NCBI RefSeq assembly: GCF_021191695.1
Contig: NZ_JAIWPT010000001.1
Location: 372,001 to 436,000, forward strand
DNA from: Proluteimonas luteida
GTDB taxonomy: Bacteria > Pseudomonadota > Gammaproteobacteria > Xanthomonadales > Xanthomonadaceae
Length of the DNA: 64,000 nucleotides
Direction of reading: 5' to 3'
The notes under the pieces are model-generated. The model saw nothing but the letters and a program-made list of their open reading frames with translations, did no database searches and was not told where the DNA came from. Of this stretch, positions 55,203-64,000 are shown piece by piece. Made by a program: the position numbers and the translations under genes. Within the stretch, counting starts at the first letter, position 1, and each line of letters starts with the position of its first letter.

Positions 55203-56327
55203 ATGTCGACACAGCGTTCTTCCGCGTCCATCGGACGCCTCGTTGCCGGTACCGCATTGCTGGCGATCGTCCTCGGCATGGCCGCCTGCGGCGGCGACAG
55301 GGCCCAGGCCAAGCCCGGCGACGATGCGCCGGCCGCGATCCCGGTCGAAACCGAAGCCGTGACCCGTCGCAGCGTGGCGGCCAGCTACGCCGGCAGCGCG
55401 TCGCTGGAGGTGCCGCGCGGCGCCGACGTGATCGCCAAGACCTCGGGCATCGCGCTCGAGGTGCTGGTCGAGGAGGGCGACGCGGTACGCGCCGGCCAGC
55501 CGCTGCTGCGCCTGGACCCGGACCGCCCGCGGCTGGCGGTGCAGCAGTCGCGCGCGACGATGGGCAAGCTGGAGAACAGCTACCGCCGCGCGCAGCAGCT
55601 GGTCGGCCAGCAGATGATCAGCGCAAACGACCTGGACCAGATCAAGTTCGACCTCGACAACGCCCGCGCGCAGTACGAGATGGCGCAGCTGGAACTGTCG
55701 TACACCACGGTGACCGCGCCGATCTCCGGCGTGATCTCGCAGCGCATGATCCGTACCGGCAACTTCGTGCAGATCAACACACCGATCTTCAGCATCGTCG
55801 ACAATTCGCGCATCGAGGCCACGCTCAACGTGCCCGAGCGCGAGCTGCGGGTGCTCAAGCGCGGCCAGCCGGTGCGGCTGCAGGTCGATGCGCTGCCGGG
55901 CGAGACCTTCGATGGCGTGGTCGAGCGCGTGTCGCCGGTGGTCGACTCGGGCAGCGGCACGTTCCGCGTGGTCTGCGCCTTCGAGGGCAGCGACATGCTG
56001 CGCGCCGGCATGTTCGGCCGCATCCGCATCGACTACGACCAGCGCGCCGCCGCGCTGGTGATCCCGCGCAGCGCGCTGCTCGAGGACGACGACACGGCCG
56101 CGGTCTACACCGTGCGCGATGGCAAGGCGGTGCGCGTGCCGGTGACCCTGGGCTACATCGACGGCAACCTGATCGAGGTCCGCGACGGCCTGTCCGAGGG
56201 CGAGCCGGTGGTGACCGCGGGCAAGGTCGCACTGCGCGAAGGCAGCCCGGTGCAGGTCATCGGCGAGGCGCCCGAACCTGCGCCTGACGCCGACGCGGCC
56301 GACGCCAGCAGCGACGGCGCGCAGTAA
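55203..56327 (+). CDS. RND efflux periplasmic adaptor subunit
   Basis: A 374-residue membrane-fusion protein. Signal with lipobox-like MAACG (C29), paired lipoyl halves (VIAKTSGIALEVLVEEGDAV and LELSYTTVTAPISGVI), an alpha-helical hairpin between them and beta-barrel and membrane-proximal domains. ATG at 55203. A TTGCTT-16-TACAAC promoter-like pair lies at 55152-55179. Its stop TAA overlaps the next ATG by one base, so the adaptor and two pumps form an operon. No outer-membrane factor gene is in the window. Confidence 0.93.
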   Translation: MSTQRSSASIGRLVAGTALLAIVLGMAACGGDRAQAKPGDDAPAAIPVETEAVTRRSVAASYAGSASLEVPRGADVIAKTSGIALEVLVEEGDAVRAGQPLLRLDPDRPRLAVQQSRATMGKLENSYRRAQQLVGQQMISANDLDQIKFDLDNARAQYEMAQLELSYTTVTAPISGVISQRMIRTGNFVQINTPIFSIVDNSRIEATLNVPERELRVLKRGQPVRLQVDALPGETFDGVVERVSPVVDSGSGTFRVVCAFEGSDMLRAGMFGRIRIDYDQRAAALVIPRSALLEDDDTAAVYTVRDGKAVRVPVTLGYIDGNLIEVRDGLSEGEPVVTAGKVALREGSPVQVIGEAPEPAPDADAADASSDGAQ

Positions 56328-59300
56328 TGGCCGGCGCCCCGCACGACGGTGCCGGCGTGGATCCGCACGCGGCCCCGGCAGGTCGTTTCGACCTGGTCGA
56401 GTTCTCCACCCGCCGGCGGGTGACCGTGGCGATGGTCGCGATCAGCCTGATGCTGTTCGGCCTGATCGCGCTGGGCAACCTCAAGGTCAACCTGCTGCCG
56501 GACCTCAGCTATCCGACGCTGACGGTGCGCACCGAATACACCGGCGCGGCGCCGTCGGAGATCGAGACCCTGGTCAGCGAGCCGGTCGAGGAGGCCGTCG
56601 GCGTGGTCAAGGGCGTGCGCAAGCTGCGCTCGATCTCGCGCACCGGGCAGAGCGACGTGGTGCTGGAGTTCGCCTGGGGCACCGACATGGACAAGGCCAG
56701 CCTCGAGGTCCGCGACAAGCTGGAGACGCTGACGCTGCCGCTGGAGGTCACGCCGCCGGTGCTGCTGCGCTTCAACCCCTCGACCGAGCCGATCCTGCGC
56801 CTGGCGCTGACCGGCAGCGGCGAGCGCGACGCGGTGACCGAGCTCACCCGCCTGCGCCGCTATGCCGACGACGACCTGAAGAAGAAGCTCGAACCGGTGG
56901 TCGGCGTGGCCGCGGTCAAGGTCGGCGGCGGCTTCGAGGACGAGGTGCAGGTCGAACTGGACCTCGAGCAGCTGGCGCGCATCGGCCTGCCGGTCGAGAA
57001 CGTGATCCAGCGCCTGCAGCAGGAGAACATCAACCTGTCCGGCGGCCGCCTCGACCAGGGCACGCAGCGCTACCTGGTGCGCACGGTCAACCAGTTCGCC
57101 AGCATCGAGCAGATCGGCGAGATGCTGGTGTCCACCCAGGCCGGTGGCGACAACGCGGCTGCCAGTGCGGCGCAGCAGATGGCGGCGATCGCCGCGGCCA
57201 GCGGCTCGCAGGCGGTGCTGGCGGCGGCGGCCTCGGTGCAGAGCGCATCGTCGGGTGGTGGCGACAGCGTGGCCGGCGGCCGCGCGATCCGCCTGCGCGA
57301 CATCGCCACCGTGCGCCAGGGCTTCAAGGAGCGCGAGAGCATCATCCGCCTCGGCGGCAAGGAGGCGGTGGAGCTGGCGATCTACAAGGAGGGCGACGCC
57401 AACACCGTGTCGACCGCCGACGCCGTGCAGGCGCGGCTGCAGGCGATCCGCGGGGAACTGCCGGGCGACATGACCCTGACCGTCGTCGACGACCAGTCGA
57501 AGTTCATCCGCGCGGCGATCGCCGACGTCAAGCTCGACGCGGTGATCGGCGGCTCGCTGGCGATCCTGATCATCTTCCTGTTCCTGCGCAGCGGCTGGAG
57601 CACGCTGGTCGTCGGCCTGTCGCTGCCGATCTCGATCGTCACCACGTTCTTCTTCATGGACCGCCTGGGCCTGAGCCTGAACGTGATGTCGCTCAGCGGC
57701 CTGGCGCTGGCCACCGGCCTGGTGGTCGACGATTCGATCGTGGTGCTGGAGAGCATCGCCAAGGCGCGCGAGCGGGGCCTGGGCATTCTCGAGGCGGCGA
57801 TCAGCGGCACCCGCGAGGTCGGCATGGCGGTGTTCGCATCGACGCTGACCATCATCGCGGTGTTCCTGCCGCTGGTGTTCGTCGAGGGCATCGCCGGGCA
57901 GCTGTTCCGCGACCAGGCGCTGACGGTGGCGATCGCGGTCGCGGTGTCGCTGGTGGTCGCGGTGACCCTGATCCCGATGCTGTCCGCGCTCAAGGGCCGG
58001 CCGCCGATGTCGTTCCCGGAAGAGGCGCCGCACCCGCAATGGCGTCCGCAAAGCCGCTGGCAGAAGCCGTTCGCGGCGACCGGCCGCGGCATCGGCGCCG
58101 CGCTGCGCGGCGTGCTGCTGGGCATCGCCTGGGCGTTCGTGCGGATCTGGCGCGTGCTCTCGCGCGGCACCGGTGCGGTCATGGGCCGGGCCAGCGATGC
58201 CGCGATGGCGCCTTACGACCGCGCCGAGCGCGGCTACCTGCGGCTGTTGCCGGCCGCGCTGGCGCGGCCATGGCTGGTGCTGGGCACGGCCACGGCGATC
58301 TTCGTCGCCAGCCTGTTCCTGGTGCCGCTGCTGGGCACCGACCTGATCCCGCAGCTGGCCCAGGACCGCTTCGAGATGACCGCCCGGCTGCCGCCCGGCA
58401 CGCCGCTGCGCGAGACCGACCGCATCATCCGTGAAGTGCAGCTGGCGCACGACGACGACGACGGCGTCGAACTGCTGTTCGGCGTCAGCGGCAGCGGCAC
58501 CCGGCTCGACGCCAACCCGACCGAGAGCGGCGAGAACATCGGCAAGCTCAGCATCGTCATGAGCGGCGGCGGCAGCCGCCAGTTCGAGGCCGAGCAGACC
58601 GAGCGGCTGCGCGCGACGATGCGCAAATACCCGGGCGTTTCGGTCGATTTCAGCCGCCCGGCGCTGTTCAGCTTCTCCTCGCCGCTGGAGATCGAACTGC
58701 GCGGCCAGGACCTCGACAGCCTGGCCCGCGCCGGCCAGCGCATGGCCGAGCTGCTGCGCGCCAACCCCAACTACGCGGACGTCAAGAGCACGGTGGAGCA
58801 GGGCTTTCCCGAGATCCAGATCGTGTTCGACCAGGAACGCGCCGGCGCGCTGGGCCTGACCACCCGCCAGATCGCCGACGCGGTGGTGCGCGCGGTGCGC
58901 GGCGAGGTCGCCACCCGCTACAACTTCCGCGACCGCAAGATCGACGTGCTGGTGCGCGCGCAGGAGAGCGAGCGCGACTCGGTCGACCGCATCCGCAACC
59001 TCATCGTCAATCCGGGTAGCGGCAGCGCGGTGCGGCTCGACTCGGTGGCCGACGTCGTCGCCACCACCGGCCCCAGCGAGATCCACCGTGCCGACCAGGT
59101 GCGCGTGGCGGTGGTCTCGGCCAACCTGCGCGGCATCGACCTGGGCACCGCGGTCGACGAGGTGCAGCGGATGGTCGCGGCCAACCCGCTCGGCGCCGAC
59201 GTCGGCCTGCACATCGGCGGCCAGGGCGAGGAGCTGGGCGAGTCGATGCGCTCGCTGCTGCTGGCGTTCGCGCTGGCGATCTTCCTCGTCTACCTGGTGA

Positions 59301-59818
59301 TGGCCTCGCAGTTCGAGTCGCTGCTGCATCCGTTCGTGATCCTGTTCACGGTGCCGCTGGCGATGGTCGGCGCGATCCTCGGCCTGTTCATCACCGGCAA
59401 CACGATCTCGGTGGTCGCCTTCATCGGCCTGATCCTGATGGTCGGGCTGGTGGTCAAGAACGCGATCATCCTCATCGACAAGGTCAACCAGCTGCGCGAG
59501 GCCGGCATGGCCAAGCGCGAGGCGCTGGTCGAGGGCGCACGCACGCGCCTGCGGCCGATCGTCATGACCACGCTGTCGACGCTGTTCGGCTTCCTGCCGC
59601 TGGCGCTGGCCTTCGGCGAGGGCGCCGAGGTGCGCTCGCCGATGGCGATCACGGTCATGGGCGGATTGGCGGTGTCGACGCTGCTGACGCTGCTGGTGAT
59701 CCCGGTGGTCTACGACCTGCTGGACCGCAAGTCCGACGCCTGGTACGCCGAGCGCGGCCGCCGTGCGCGCGGCATCGTCGAAGGCGACGCCGCCACCGCA
59801 GAGGCCGCGGCGCGATGA
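56327..59818 (+). CDS. RND efflux pump, inner-membrane subunit 1 (HAE1-like, proton relay intact)
   Basis: A 1163-residue twelve-helix transporter with two large periplasmic loops. An N-terminal cytoplasmic extension of about 20 residues precedes FDLVEFSTRRRVTVAM. The relay residues of AcrB are present: D468-D469 in GLVVDDSIVVLES (TM4) and K1044 in LVVKNAIILID (TM10). Extra length comes from a Ser/Ala-rich periplasmic insert (about 265-320) and a cytoplasmic loop (about 560-630). The substrate is unknown. It overlaps the second pump gene by four bases (ATGA). Confidence 0.94.
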   Translation: MAGAPHDGAGVDPHAAPAGRFDLVEFSTRRRVTVAMVAISLMLFGLIALGNLKVNLLPDLSYPTLTVRTEYTGAAPSEIETLVSEPVEEAVGVVKGVRKLRSISRTGQSDVVLEFAWGTDMDKASLEVRDKLETLTLPLEVTPPVLLRFNPSTEPILRLALTGSGERDAVTELTRLRRYADDDLKKKLEPVVGVAAVKVGGGFEDEVQVELDLEQLARIGLPVENVIQRLQQENINLSGGRLDQGTQRYLVRTVNQFASIEQIGEMLVSTQAGGDNAAASAAQQMAAIAAASGSQAVLAAAASVQSASSGGGDSVAGGRAIRLRDIATVRQGFKERESIIRLGGKEAVELAIYKEGDANTVSTADAVQARLQAIRGELPGDMTLTVVDDQSKFIRAAIADVKLDAVIGGSLAILIIFLFLRSGWSTLVVGLSLPISIVTTFFFMDRLGLSLNVMSLSGLALATGLVVDDSIVVLESIAKARERGLGILEAAISGTREVGMAVFASTLTIIAVFLPLVFVEGIAGQLFRDQALTVAIAVAVSLVVAVTLIPMLSALKGRPPMSFPEEAPHPQWRPQSRWQKPFAATGRGIGAALRGVLLGIAWAFVRIWRVLSRGTGAVMGRASDAAMAPYDRAERGYLRLLPAALARPWLVLGTATAIFVASLFLVPLLGTDLIPQLAQDRFEMTARLPPGTPLRETDRIIREVQLAHDDDDGVELLFGVSGSGTRLDANPTESGENIGKLSIVMSGGGSRQFEAEQTERLRATMRKYPGVSVDFSRPALFSFSSPLEIELRGQDLDSLARAGQRMAELLRANPNYADVKSTVEQGFPEIQIVFDQERAGALGLTTRQIADAVVRAVRGEVATRYNFRDRKIDVLVRAQESERDSVDRIRNLIVNPGSGSAVRLDSVADVVATTGPSEIHRADQVRVAVVSANLRGIDLGTAVDEVQRMVAANPLGADVGLHIGGQGEELGESMRSLLLAFALAIFLVYLVMASQFESLLHPFVILFTVPLAMVGAILGLFITGNTISVVAFIGLILMVGLVVKNAIILIDKVNQLREAGMAKREALVEGARTRLRPIVMTTLSTLFGFLPLALAFGEGAEVRSPMAITVMGGLAVSTLLTLLVIPVVYDLLDRKSDAWYAERGRRARGIVEGDAATAEAAAR

Positions 59819-62800
59819 GCATCGCCGAACTCAGCCTGCGGCGCCCGGTCACGACCATCATGTGCTTCGTGTCGATGGTGGTCATCGGCCTGATCGCCGC
59901 GGTGCGCCTGCCGCTGGAGGCGCTGCCCGACATCTCCGCGCCGTTCCTGTTCGTGCAGCTGCCCTACGCCGGCTCGACGCCGGCCGAGGCCGAGCAGAAC
60001 CTGCTGCGCCCGGCCGAGGAGGCGCTGGCGACGATGACCGGCATCAAGCGCATGCGCGGCCAGGCGAATGCCGACGGCGCCGGCGTGTTCCTCGAGTTCA
60101 GCGACTGGGACCGGGACATCTCGATCGCGGCCTCGGAGGCGCGCGAGCGCATCGACGCGATCCGCGGCGACCTGCCCGACGACTTCCGCCGCTACTTCGT
60201 GTTCAAGTGGTCGAGCAGCGACGAGCCGGTGCTGCGGCTGCGGCTGGCCGGCAACATCGACCTGACCGGCAGTTACGAGCTGATCGACCGTCAGCTCAAG
60301 CGCCGGCTCGAGCGCGTGCCCGGCGTGGCCCGGGTGGAGATCAGCGGCGCGCCGCCCAACGAGGTCGAGATTGCGGTCGATCCGGACCGCCTGACCGCGC
60401 ACGGCGTCGAGCTCAACGAACTGGCGACGCGGCTGCGCGCGGTGAACTTCTCGGTCTCGGCCGGGCAGATCCTCGACGGCGGCCAGCGCCTGCGGGTGCA
60501 GCCGATCGGCGAGATCACCGACCTGCACGAGCTGCGCGAACTGGTGCTCAACCGCCAGGGCCTGCGCCTGGGCGACCTGGCCGAGGTGCGCTTCAAGCCG
60601 CAGCGCATGGACTACGGCCGCCGGCTCGACGGCCGCGCGGCGGTCGGGCTGGAGATCTACAAGGAGCGCGACGCCAACCTGGTCGACGTCTCGCGCACCG
60701 TGCTGGCCGAGGTCGAGGCCGCGCGCAGCGAGCCGGGGCTGGAGGACATCGACGTCAAGATCACCCAGAACATGGGCGAGGAGGTGACCTCGTCGTTGCT
60801 GGAGCTGGTCGAGGCCGGCGCGATCGGCCTGGTGCTGTCGATCATCGTGCTGTACTTCTTCCTGCGCCACTGGCCGTCGACGCTGATGGTGACGCTGGCG
60901 ATCCCGATCTGCTTCATCATCACCCTCGGGTTCATGCATTTCTTCGGCGTCACCCTCAACGTGCTGTCGCTGATGGGGCTGCTGCTGGCGGTCGGCATGC
61001 TGGTCGACAACGCGGTGGTGGTGGTGGAGAGCATCTACCAGGAACGCGAGCGCATGCCCGACCAGCCGTGGCTGGCGTCGGTGGTGGGCACGCGCAACGT
61101 GGCGATCGCGCTGTCGGCGGGCACGCTGTGCCACTGCATCGTGTTCGTGCCCAACCTGCTGGGCGAGACCAACCAGATCAGCATCTTCATGTCGCAGCTG
61201 GCGATCACCATCTCGGTGTCGCTGCTGGCCTCGTGGCTGGTCGCGGTGAGCCTGATCCCGATGATGTCGGCGCGGATGAAGACGCCGCCGGCGGTGGTCC
61301 GCCCCAACGGCCTGATCCCGCGCATGCAGCGCCGCTACGCGCGGCTGCTGCGCTGGACGCTGCAGCACCGCGGCTGGAGCGTGCTCGGCATCGTGCTGAT
61401 CGTCGCGGTGAGCTTCGTGCCGATGACGGGCACCAAGTTCGACATGTTCGGCGACGGTGGCGGCGGCAAGGAGATCACCGTCTACTACCAGTGGAAGGGC
61501 AGCTACAACCTGCAGCAGCGCTCCGACGAGGTGCGCCGGGTCGAGGCATTCCTCGACGCCAACCGCGAGCGCTTCCGCATCCGCCAGCTGTATTCGTGGT
61601 TCGGCGAGGGCAACGACTCGGGCACGATCGTGACCTTCGACGACGCGGTCGGCGACACCAAGCCGTTGAGCGAGGCGATCAGCGCGGAACTGCCGAAATC
61701 GGCGCGCGCCGACATCGGCATCGGCGGTGGCGGCAACCAGGGCGGCGGGCAGAGCGGTGGACAGGGCGTGCAGGTGCGGCTGGTCGGCGATTCGACCCAG
61801 GTGCTGCGCGAGCTGGCCGACGGCGTGCTGCCGGTGCTGGCAGCCAACCCCGCGCTGCGCGACGTGCGGGTGGAGGCCGGCGACCTCAACCAGGAGCTGA
61901 CCATCAGCGTGGACCGCGAGCGCGCGGCCGCGTTCGGCTTCAGCGCCGAGCAGGTATCGAGCTTCCTCGGCCTGGCGCTGCGCGGCAGCCAGCTGCGCGA
62001 GTTCCGCCGCGGCGACGACGAGGTGCCGGTGTGGGTGCGCTTCGCCGGGGCCGAGCAGTTCAGCGAGGCCGACATCGCCGGGTTCATGGTGCGCACGCCC
62101 GACGGCCGCAGCGTGCCGCTGATGAGCCTGGTCAACATGGAGGTGGTGCCGGCCGCGACCCGGATCACCCGCTTCGACCGCCAGACCTCGGTGACCCTGC
62201 AGGCCAACCTGGCCGGCGAGACGACGATGCCGCAGGCGCGCAAGGCGATCGAGGACACGCTCGAGGCCGTGAGCTTTCCGCCCGGCTACGGCTACAGCTT
62301 CAGCGGCAGCGGCTTCGAGGACGACGCCGAGGCGGTGCGGCAGATGATGTTCAACCTGCTGATCGCGGTGATCATGATCTACGTGGTGATGGCCGCGGTG
62401 TTCGAATCGCTGCTGTTCCCGGCGGCGATCATGAGCTGCGTGGTGTTCTCGATCTTCGGCGTGTTCTGGCTGTTCTGGATCACCGGCACCGCGTTCACGG
62501 TGATGGCCTTCATCGGCATCCTGGTGCTGATGGGCGTGGTGGTGAACAACGGCATCATCATGGTCGAGCACATCAACAACCTGCGCCGGCGCGGCATGCC
62601 GCGGCTCGAGGCGCTGGTCGAGGGCAGCCGCGAACGCCTGCGTCCGATCCTGATGACCATGGGCACCGCGATCCTGGCGATGATCCCGATCTCGCTCAGC
62701 GACACCGTGGTGCTCGGCGGCCTGGCCTACTCGCCGATGGCGCGCGCGGTCGCCGGCGGCCTGGCGTTCTCGACCGTGGTCAGCCTGCTGTTCCTGCCGA

Positions 62801-62913
62801 CGATCTACGCGATCCTCGACGACCTGCGCCACGGCACCGTGCGCATGATCCGGCGGGCAAGGGGATTGCCGTCGGCACCGGCGACCGCGGAGGCCGGCAC
62901 GGCAGATGCCTGA
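59815..62913 (+). CDS. RND efflux pump, inner-membrane subunit 2 (proton relay residues substituted)
   Basis: A 1032-residue RND transporter, start MSIAELSLRRPVTTIM at 59815 overlapping the first pump. Standard topology with two porter loops. Unlike its neighbour, TM4 reads MLVDNAVVVVES (D398-N399) and the TM10 Lys is N911 (VVVNNGIIMVE). This DN/N form is found in a broad subset of HAE1 proteins. Together with pump 1 it may make a heteromeric complex comparable to MdtB/MdtC, in which subunits divide labour; this is inference. A terminator follows. Confidence 0.93.
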   Translation: MSIAELSLRRPVTTIMCFVSMVVIGLIAAVRLPLEALPDISAPFLFVQLPYAGSTPAEAEQNLLRPAEEALATMTGIKRMRGQANADGAGVFLEFSDWDRDISIAASEARERIDAIRGDLPDDFRRYFVFKWSSSDEPVLRLRLAGNIDLTGSYELIDRQLKRRLERVPGVARVEISGAPPNEVEIAVDPDRLTAHGVELNELATRLRAVNFSVSAGQILDGGQRLRVQPIGEITDLHELRELVLNRQGLRLGDLAEVRFKPQRMDYGRRLDGRAAVGLEIYKERDANLVDVSRTVLAEVEAARSEPGLEDIDVKITQNMGEEVTSSLLELVEAGAIGLVLSIIVLYFFLRHWPSTLMVTLAIPICFIITLGFMHFFGVTLNVLSLMGLLLAVGMLVDNAVVVVESIYQERERMPDQPWLASVVGTRNVAIALSAGTLCHCIVFVPNLLGETNQISIFMSQLAITISVSLLASWLVAVSLIPMMSARMKTPPAVVRPNGLIPRMQRRYARLLRWTLQHRGWSVLGIVLIVAVSFVPMTGTKFDMFGDGGGGKEITVYYQWKGSYNLQQRSDEVRRVEAFLDANRERFRIRQLYSWFGEGNDSGTIVTFDDAVGDTKPLSEAISAELPKSARADIGIGGGGNQGGGQSGGQGVQVRLVGDSTQVLRELADGVLPVLAANPALRDVRVEAGDLNQELTISVDRERAAAFGFSAEQVSSFLGLALRGSQLREFRRGDDEVPVWVRFAGAEQFSEADIAGFMVRTPDGRSVPLMSLVNMEVVPAATRITRFDRQTSVTLQANLAGETTMPQARKAIEDTLEAVSFPPGYGYSFSGSGFEDDAEAVRQMMFNLLIAVIMIYVVMAAVFESLLFPAAIMSCVVFSIFGVFWLFWITGTAFTVMAFIGILVLMGVVVNNGIIMVEHINNLRRRGMPRLEALVEGSRERLRPILMTMGTAILAMIPISLSDTVVLGGLAYSPMARAVAGGLAFSTVVSLLFLPTIYAILDDLRHGTVRMIRRARGLPSAPATAEAGTADA

Positions 62914-62951
62914 AGCGACGCAGGCCCCGGTCTCCGATGGAGAAGCCCGGG

Positions 62952-62971
62952 GCCGGTCTCGACCGGCTTTT
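62952..62971 (+). terminator. Intrinsic terminator of the RND operon
   Basis: Stem GCCGGT/ACCGGC (62952-62957 with 62962-62967), loop CTCG, then TTTT. Just before it, GGCCCCGG (62923-62930) can pair with CCGGGGCC (62947-62954) in an alternative fold that competes for the stem. The rest of the gap to 63109 shows nothing clear. Confidence 0.65.
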
Positions 62972-63109
62972 GTGGCTCTTTTCCCAACCGGGGGAACGAC
63001 CTCTGCAGCTGACAGGATGCCTGGACAGGACCGGTCCTGACCCGCCATGCCGGTCGACACGATGGCGGGTCAAGCCCCGTCCTTCGTGTGGAGCCGCTCG
63101 TAGTGGCAG

Positions 63110-63808
63110 CTATTCCGCCGCGCGCGCCGCGACGTACTGCGCCCACAGCGCGTCGACATCGCGCCCGGTCAGCGCGGTCCACGTCGCCGGGGTGTAGCGC
63201 TGCGCTCGCAGCGATGCATCCAGCCCGCGGACCAGGCCCGGGTGCCGGCCCTCGGCCCATTTCAGGAACGCGCCGGTGACGCGGTAGCCGCTGTCGTAGC
63301 GGTGGTCGGGCGCGATGCCGGTCGGCAATGCCCAGCCGCCGGCGGCGTTGTCCAGACCATAGGCGTCGCGCGCCCAGTCGGCGATGCCCTCGACCAGCCA
63401 GCCCGGCGTCTCGCCGCGGCCGTAGGCCTGCACGATATGCATGGCTTCGTGGGTGACCAGGTCGATGTCGCGCGGGTGTTCCGCGAGCCAGCCGGGATTG
63501 ATCGTCATCGCGGCGTCGTCGACGAAGGCGACGCCGTCGTAGCCCGGGTCGATGGTGATGCGGACCGTGTCCGGGGCACCGGCATTGAAGTCGGCCGCCT
63601 GGCGTGGATAGGTGGCGAAGAAGGTCTCGATGATCGCGTCCTGGGTGGCCGCGTCGAGTGCGTCGCCGGCATCGACGAAGTGCAGGGTGACGCCGTCGCG
63701 GACCACGGTGCTGTCGCGCGCCGCGGCAGGGAGCATTGCGGTGGCAGACAGGGCGGCGGTGGCGGCGAGCAGGGCGGCCAGCAGCGGGGCGCGGCGGACG
63801 AGGGTCAT
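63110..63808 (-). CDS. Secreted BSP-like (basic secretory protein family) zinc metalloprotease
   Basis: A 232-residue exported protein. Signal peptide to about AAA30. The core matches the basic secretory protein family, named from plant pathogenesis-related proteins and also present in bacteria: DPGYDGVAF, ITINP-like MTINPGWLAEHP, then the zinc motif HEAMH (H120, E121, H124) and PGWLVEGIADWAR (E140), where the third ligand is expected. The probable role is a periplasmic or secreted protease; substrate unknown. ATG at 63806-63808 overlaps the stop of the gene upstream by four bases (ATGA). Confidence 0.82.
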   Translation of the reverse strand: MTLVRRAPLLAALLAATAALSATAMLPAAARDSTVVRDGVTLHFVDAGDALDAATQDAIIETFFATYPRQAADFNAGAPDTVRITIDPGYDGVAFVDDAAMTINPGWLAEHPRDIDLVTHEAMHIVQAYGRGETPGWLVEGIADWARDAYGLDNAAGGWALPTGIAPDHRYDSGYRVTGAFLKWAEGRHPGLVRGLDASLRAQRYTPATWTALTGRDVDALWAQYVAARAAE

Positions 63809-64000
63809 TGCGGGGATCTCCGTGGAGACAGGGAAACGGGGGCGGTCTCGGGCGCGCCCAGCAGTTCGATCTCGGCGAGCTGCAGGCGGCCGTTGCCGTC
63901 GAAGCGGATGCGGAAACGGTCGTGGCCCGACGGCGCGTCGATGCGGAACGGCCGGGTCTGCCGCGGCCAGCGGAATGCCTCGTCGCTGCGCCGGTCGAGT
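63805..64000 (-). CDS. C-terminal end of an upstream gene, discoidin/galactose-binding-like fold (start outside window)
   Basis: Reading from 63999 down, 64 codons are open and end in TGA at 63805-63807. The encoded end includes GHDRFRIRFDGNGRLQLAEI and ELLG, the typical last strands of an F5/8-type (discoidin-like) carbohydrate-binding domain; a short Pro/Ser tail follows. It is coupled to the BSP-like protease gene by an ATGA overlap. The full protein cannot be judged from this window. Confidence 0.6.
   Translation of the reverse strand, partial: LDRRSDEAFRWPRQTRPFRIDAPSGHDRFRIRFDGNGRLQLAEIELLGAPETAPVSLSPRRSPQ

Noticed and set aside
56153..59329. Long minus-strand open frame opposite the first RND pump
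   Set aside because: Antisense to a clear transporter gene, His/Arg/Gln-rich with no domain; an artefact of high GC at the third codon position.
61741..61770. Gly/Gln-rich stretch in the second RND pump as a frameshift or repeat insertion
   Set aside because: The frame is continuous on both sides and short flexible Gly-rich loops at this place are tolerated; no sequence repeat at DNA level.

Overview
The window is very GC-rich, densely packed chromosomal DNA of a gammaproteobacterium of the Xanthomonadaceae/Lysobacteraceae type (Lysobacter/Luteimonas/Xanthomonas relatives). The grounds are gene content and gene order: clpA-infA-aat-acetyltransferase-trxB, a FimX-like protein beside epmB/efp, a DksA with a long Lys/Ala tail, a lexA2-imuA-imuB-dnaE2 cassette, and intergenic spacers full of short GC-rich palindromic repeats. 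There is no prophage, transposase, CRISPR array, rRNA or obvious island. One tRNA gene is present.

Layout. 1-7.3 kb: end of clpA, then infA, aat, a FemAB-like acyltransferase and trxB on the minus strand, with ald divergent. 7.4-12 kb: ftsK-lolA-rarA. 12.3-13.5 kb (minus): rnd followed at once by tRNA-Ala(CGC). 13.7-16.4 kb: a sulfatase-modifying-factor-like lipoprotein and an M48 peptidase. 16.5-18.9 kb (minus): gluQ, phbB, phaR. 19.0-19.9 kb: htpX. 20.3-24.2 kb: fimX-like and epmB (minus) divergent from efp. 24.4-27.8 kb: mtaD-ubiG-mupP-like plus a squalene/phytoene-synthase-like gene. 27.9-30.5 kb: membrane diguanylate cyclase overlapping a YiiX-like cysteine hydrolase. 30.6-37.6 kb (minus): subtilisin-like autotransporter, small lipoprotein, a 125-bp tandem array, M23 peptidase, pyrC, yidD. 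37.7-43.1 kb: dksA, MFS transporter and sufE (minus), photolyase, OmpA-type lipoprotein. 43.3-46.2 kb (minus): an uncharacterised two-gene set, a DUF-type protein and a KAS III/heme-oxygenase-like fusion. 46.2-53 kb: mntP under a manganese riboswitch, divergent from the SOS mutagenesis operon lexA2-imuA-imuB-dnaE2. 53-64 kb: tandem universal stress protein, two small cytochromes c, a tripartite RND efflux operon with two unequal pumps, a BSP-like zinc metalloprotease and the end of a neighbouring gene.

Most genes are housekeeping and syntenic with relatives. The least explained items are: (i) the ketosynthase III fused to a putative di-iron heme-oxygenase-fold domain with its partner gene; (ii) a 125-bp tandem array downstream of the M23 peptidase whose units repeat the last 13 codons of that gene, one copy differing only at synonymous sites; (iii) rnd running directly into a tRNA gene; (iv) a 24-bp perfect palindrome over the RBS and start of lexA2; and (v) several MITE/REP-like repeat families, including one element with perfect 35-bp inverted ends.
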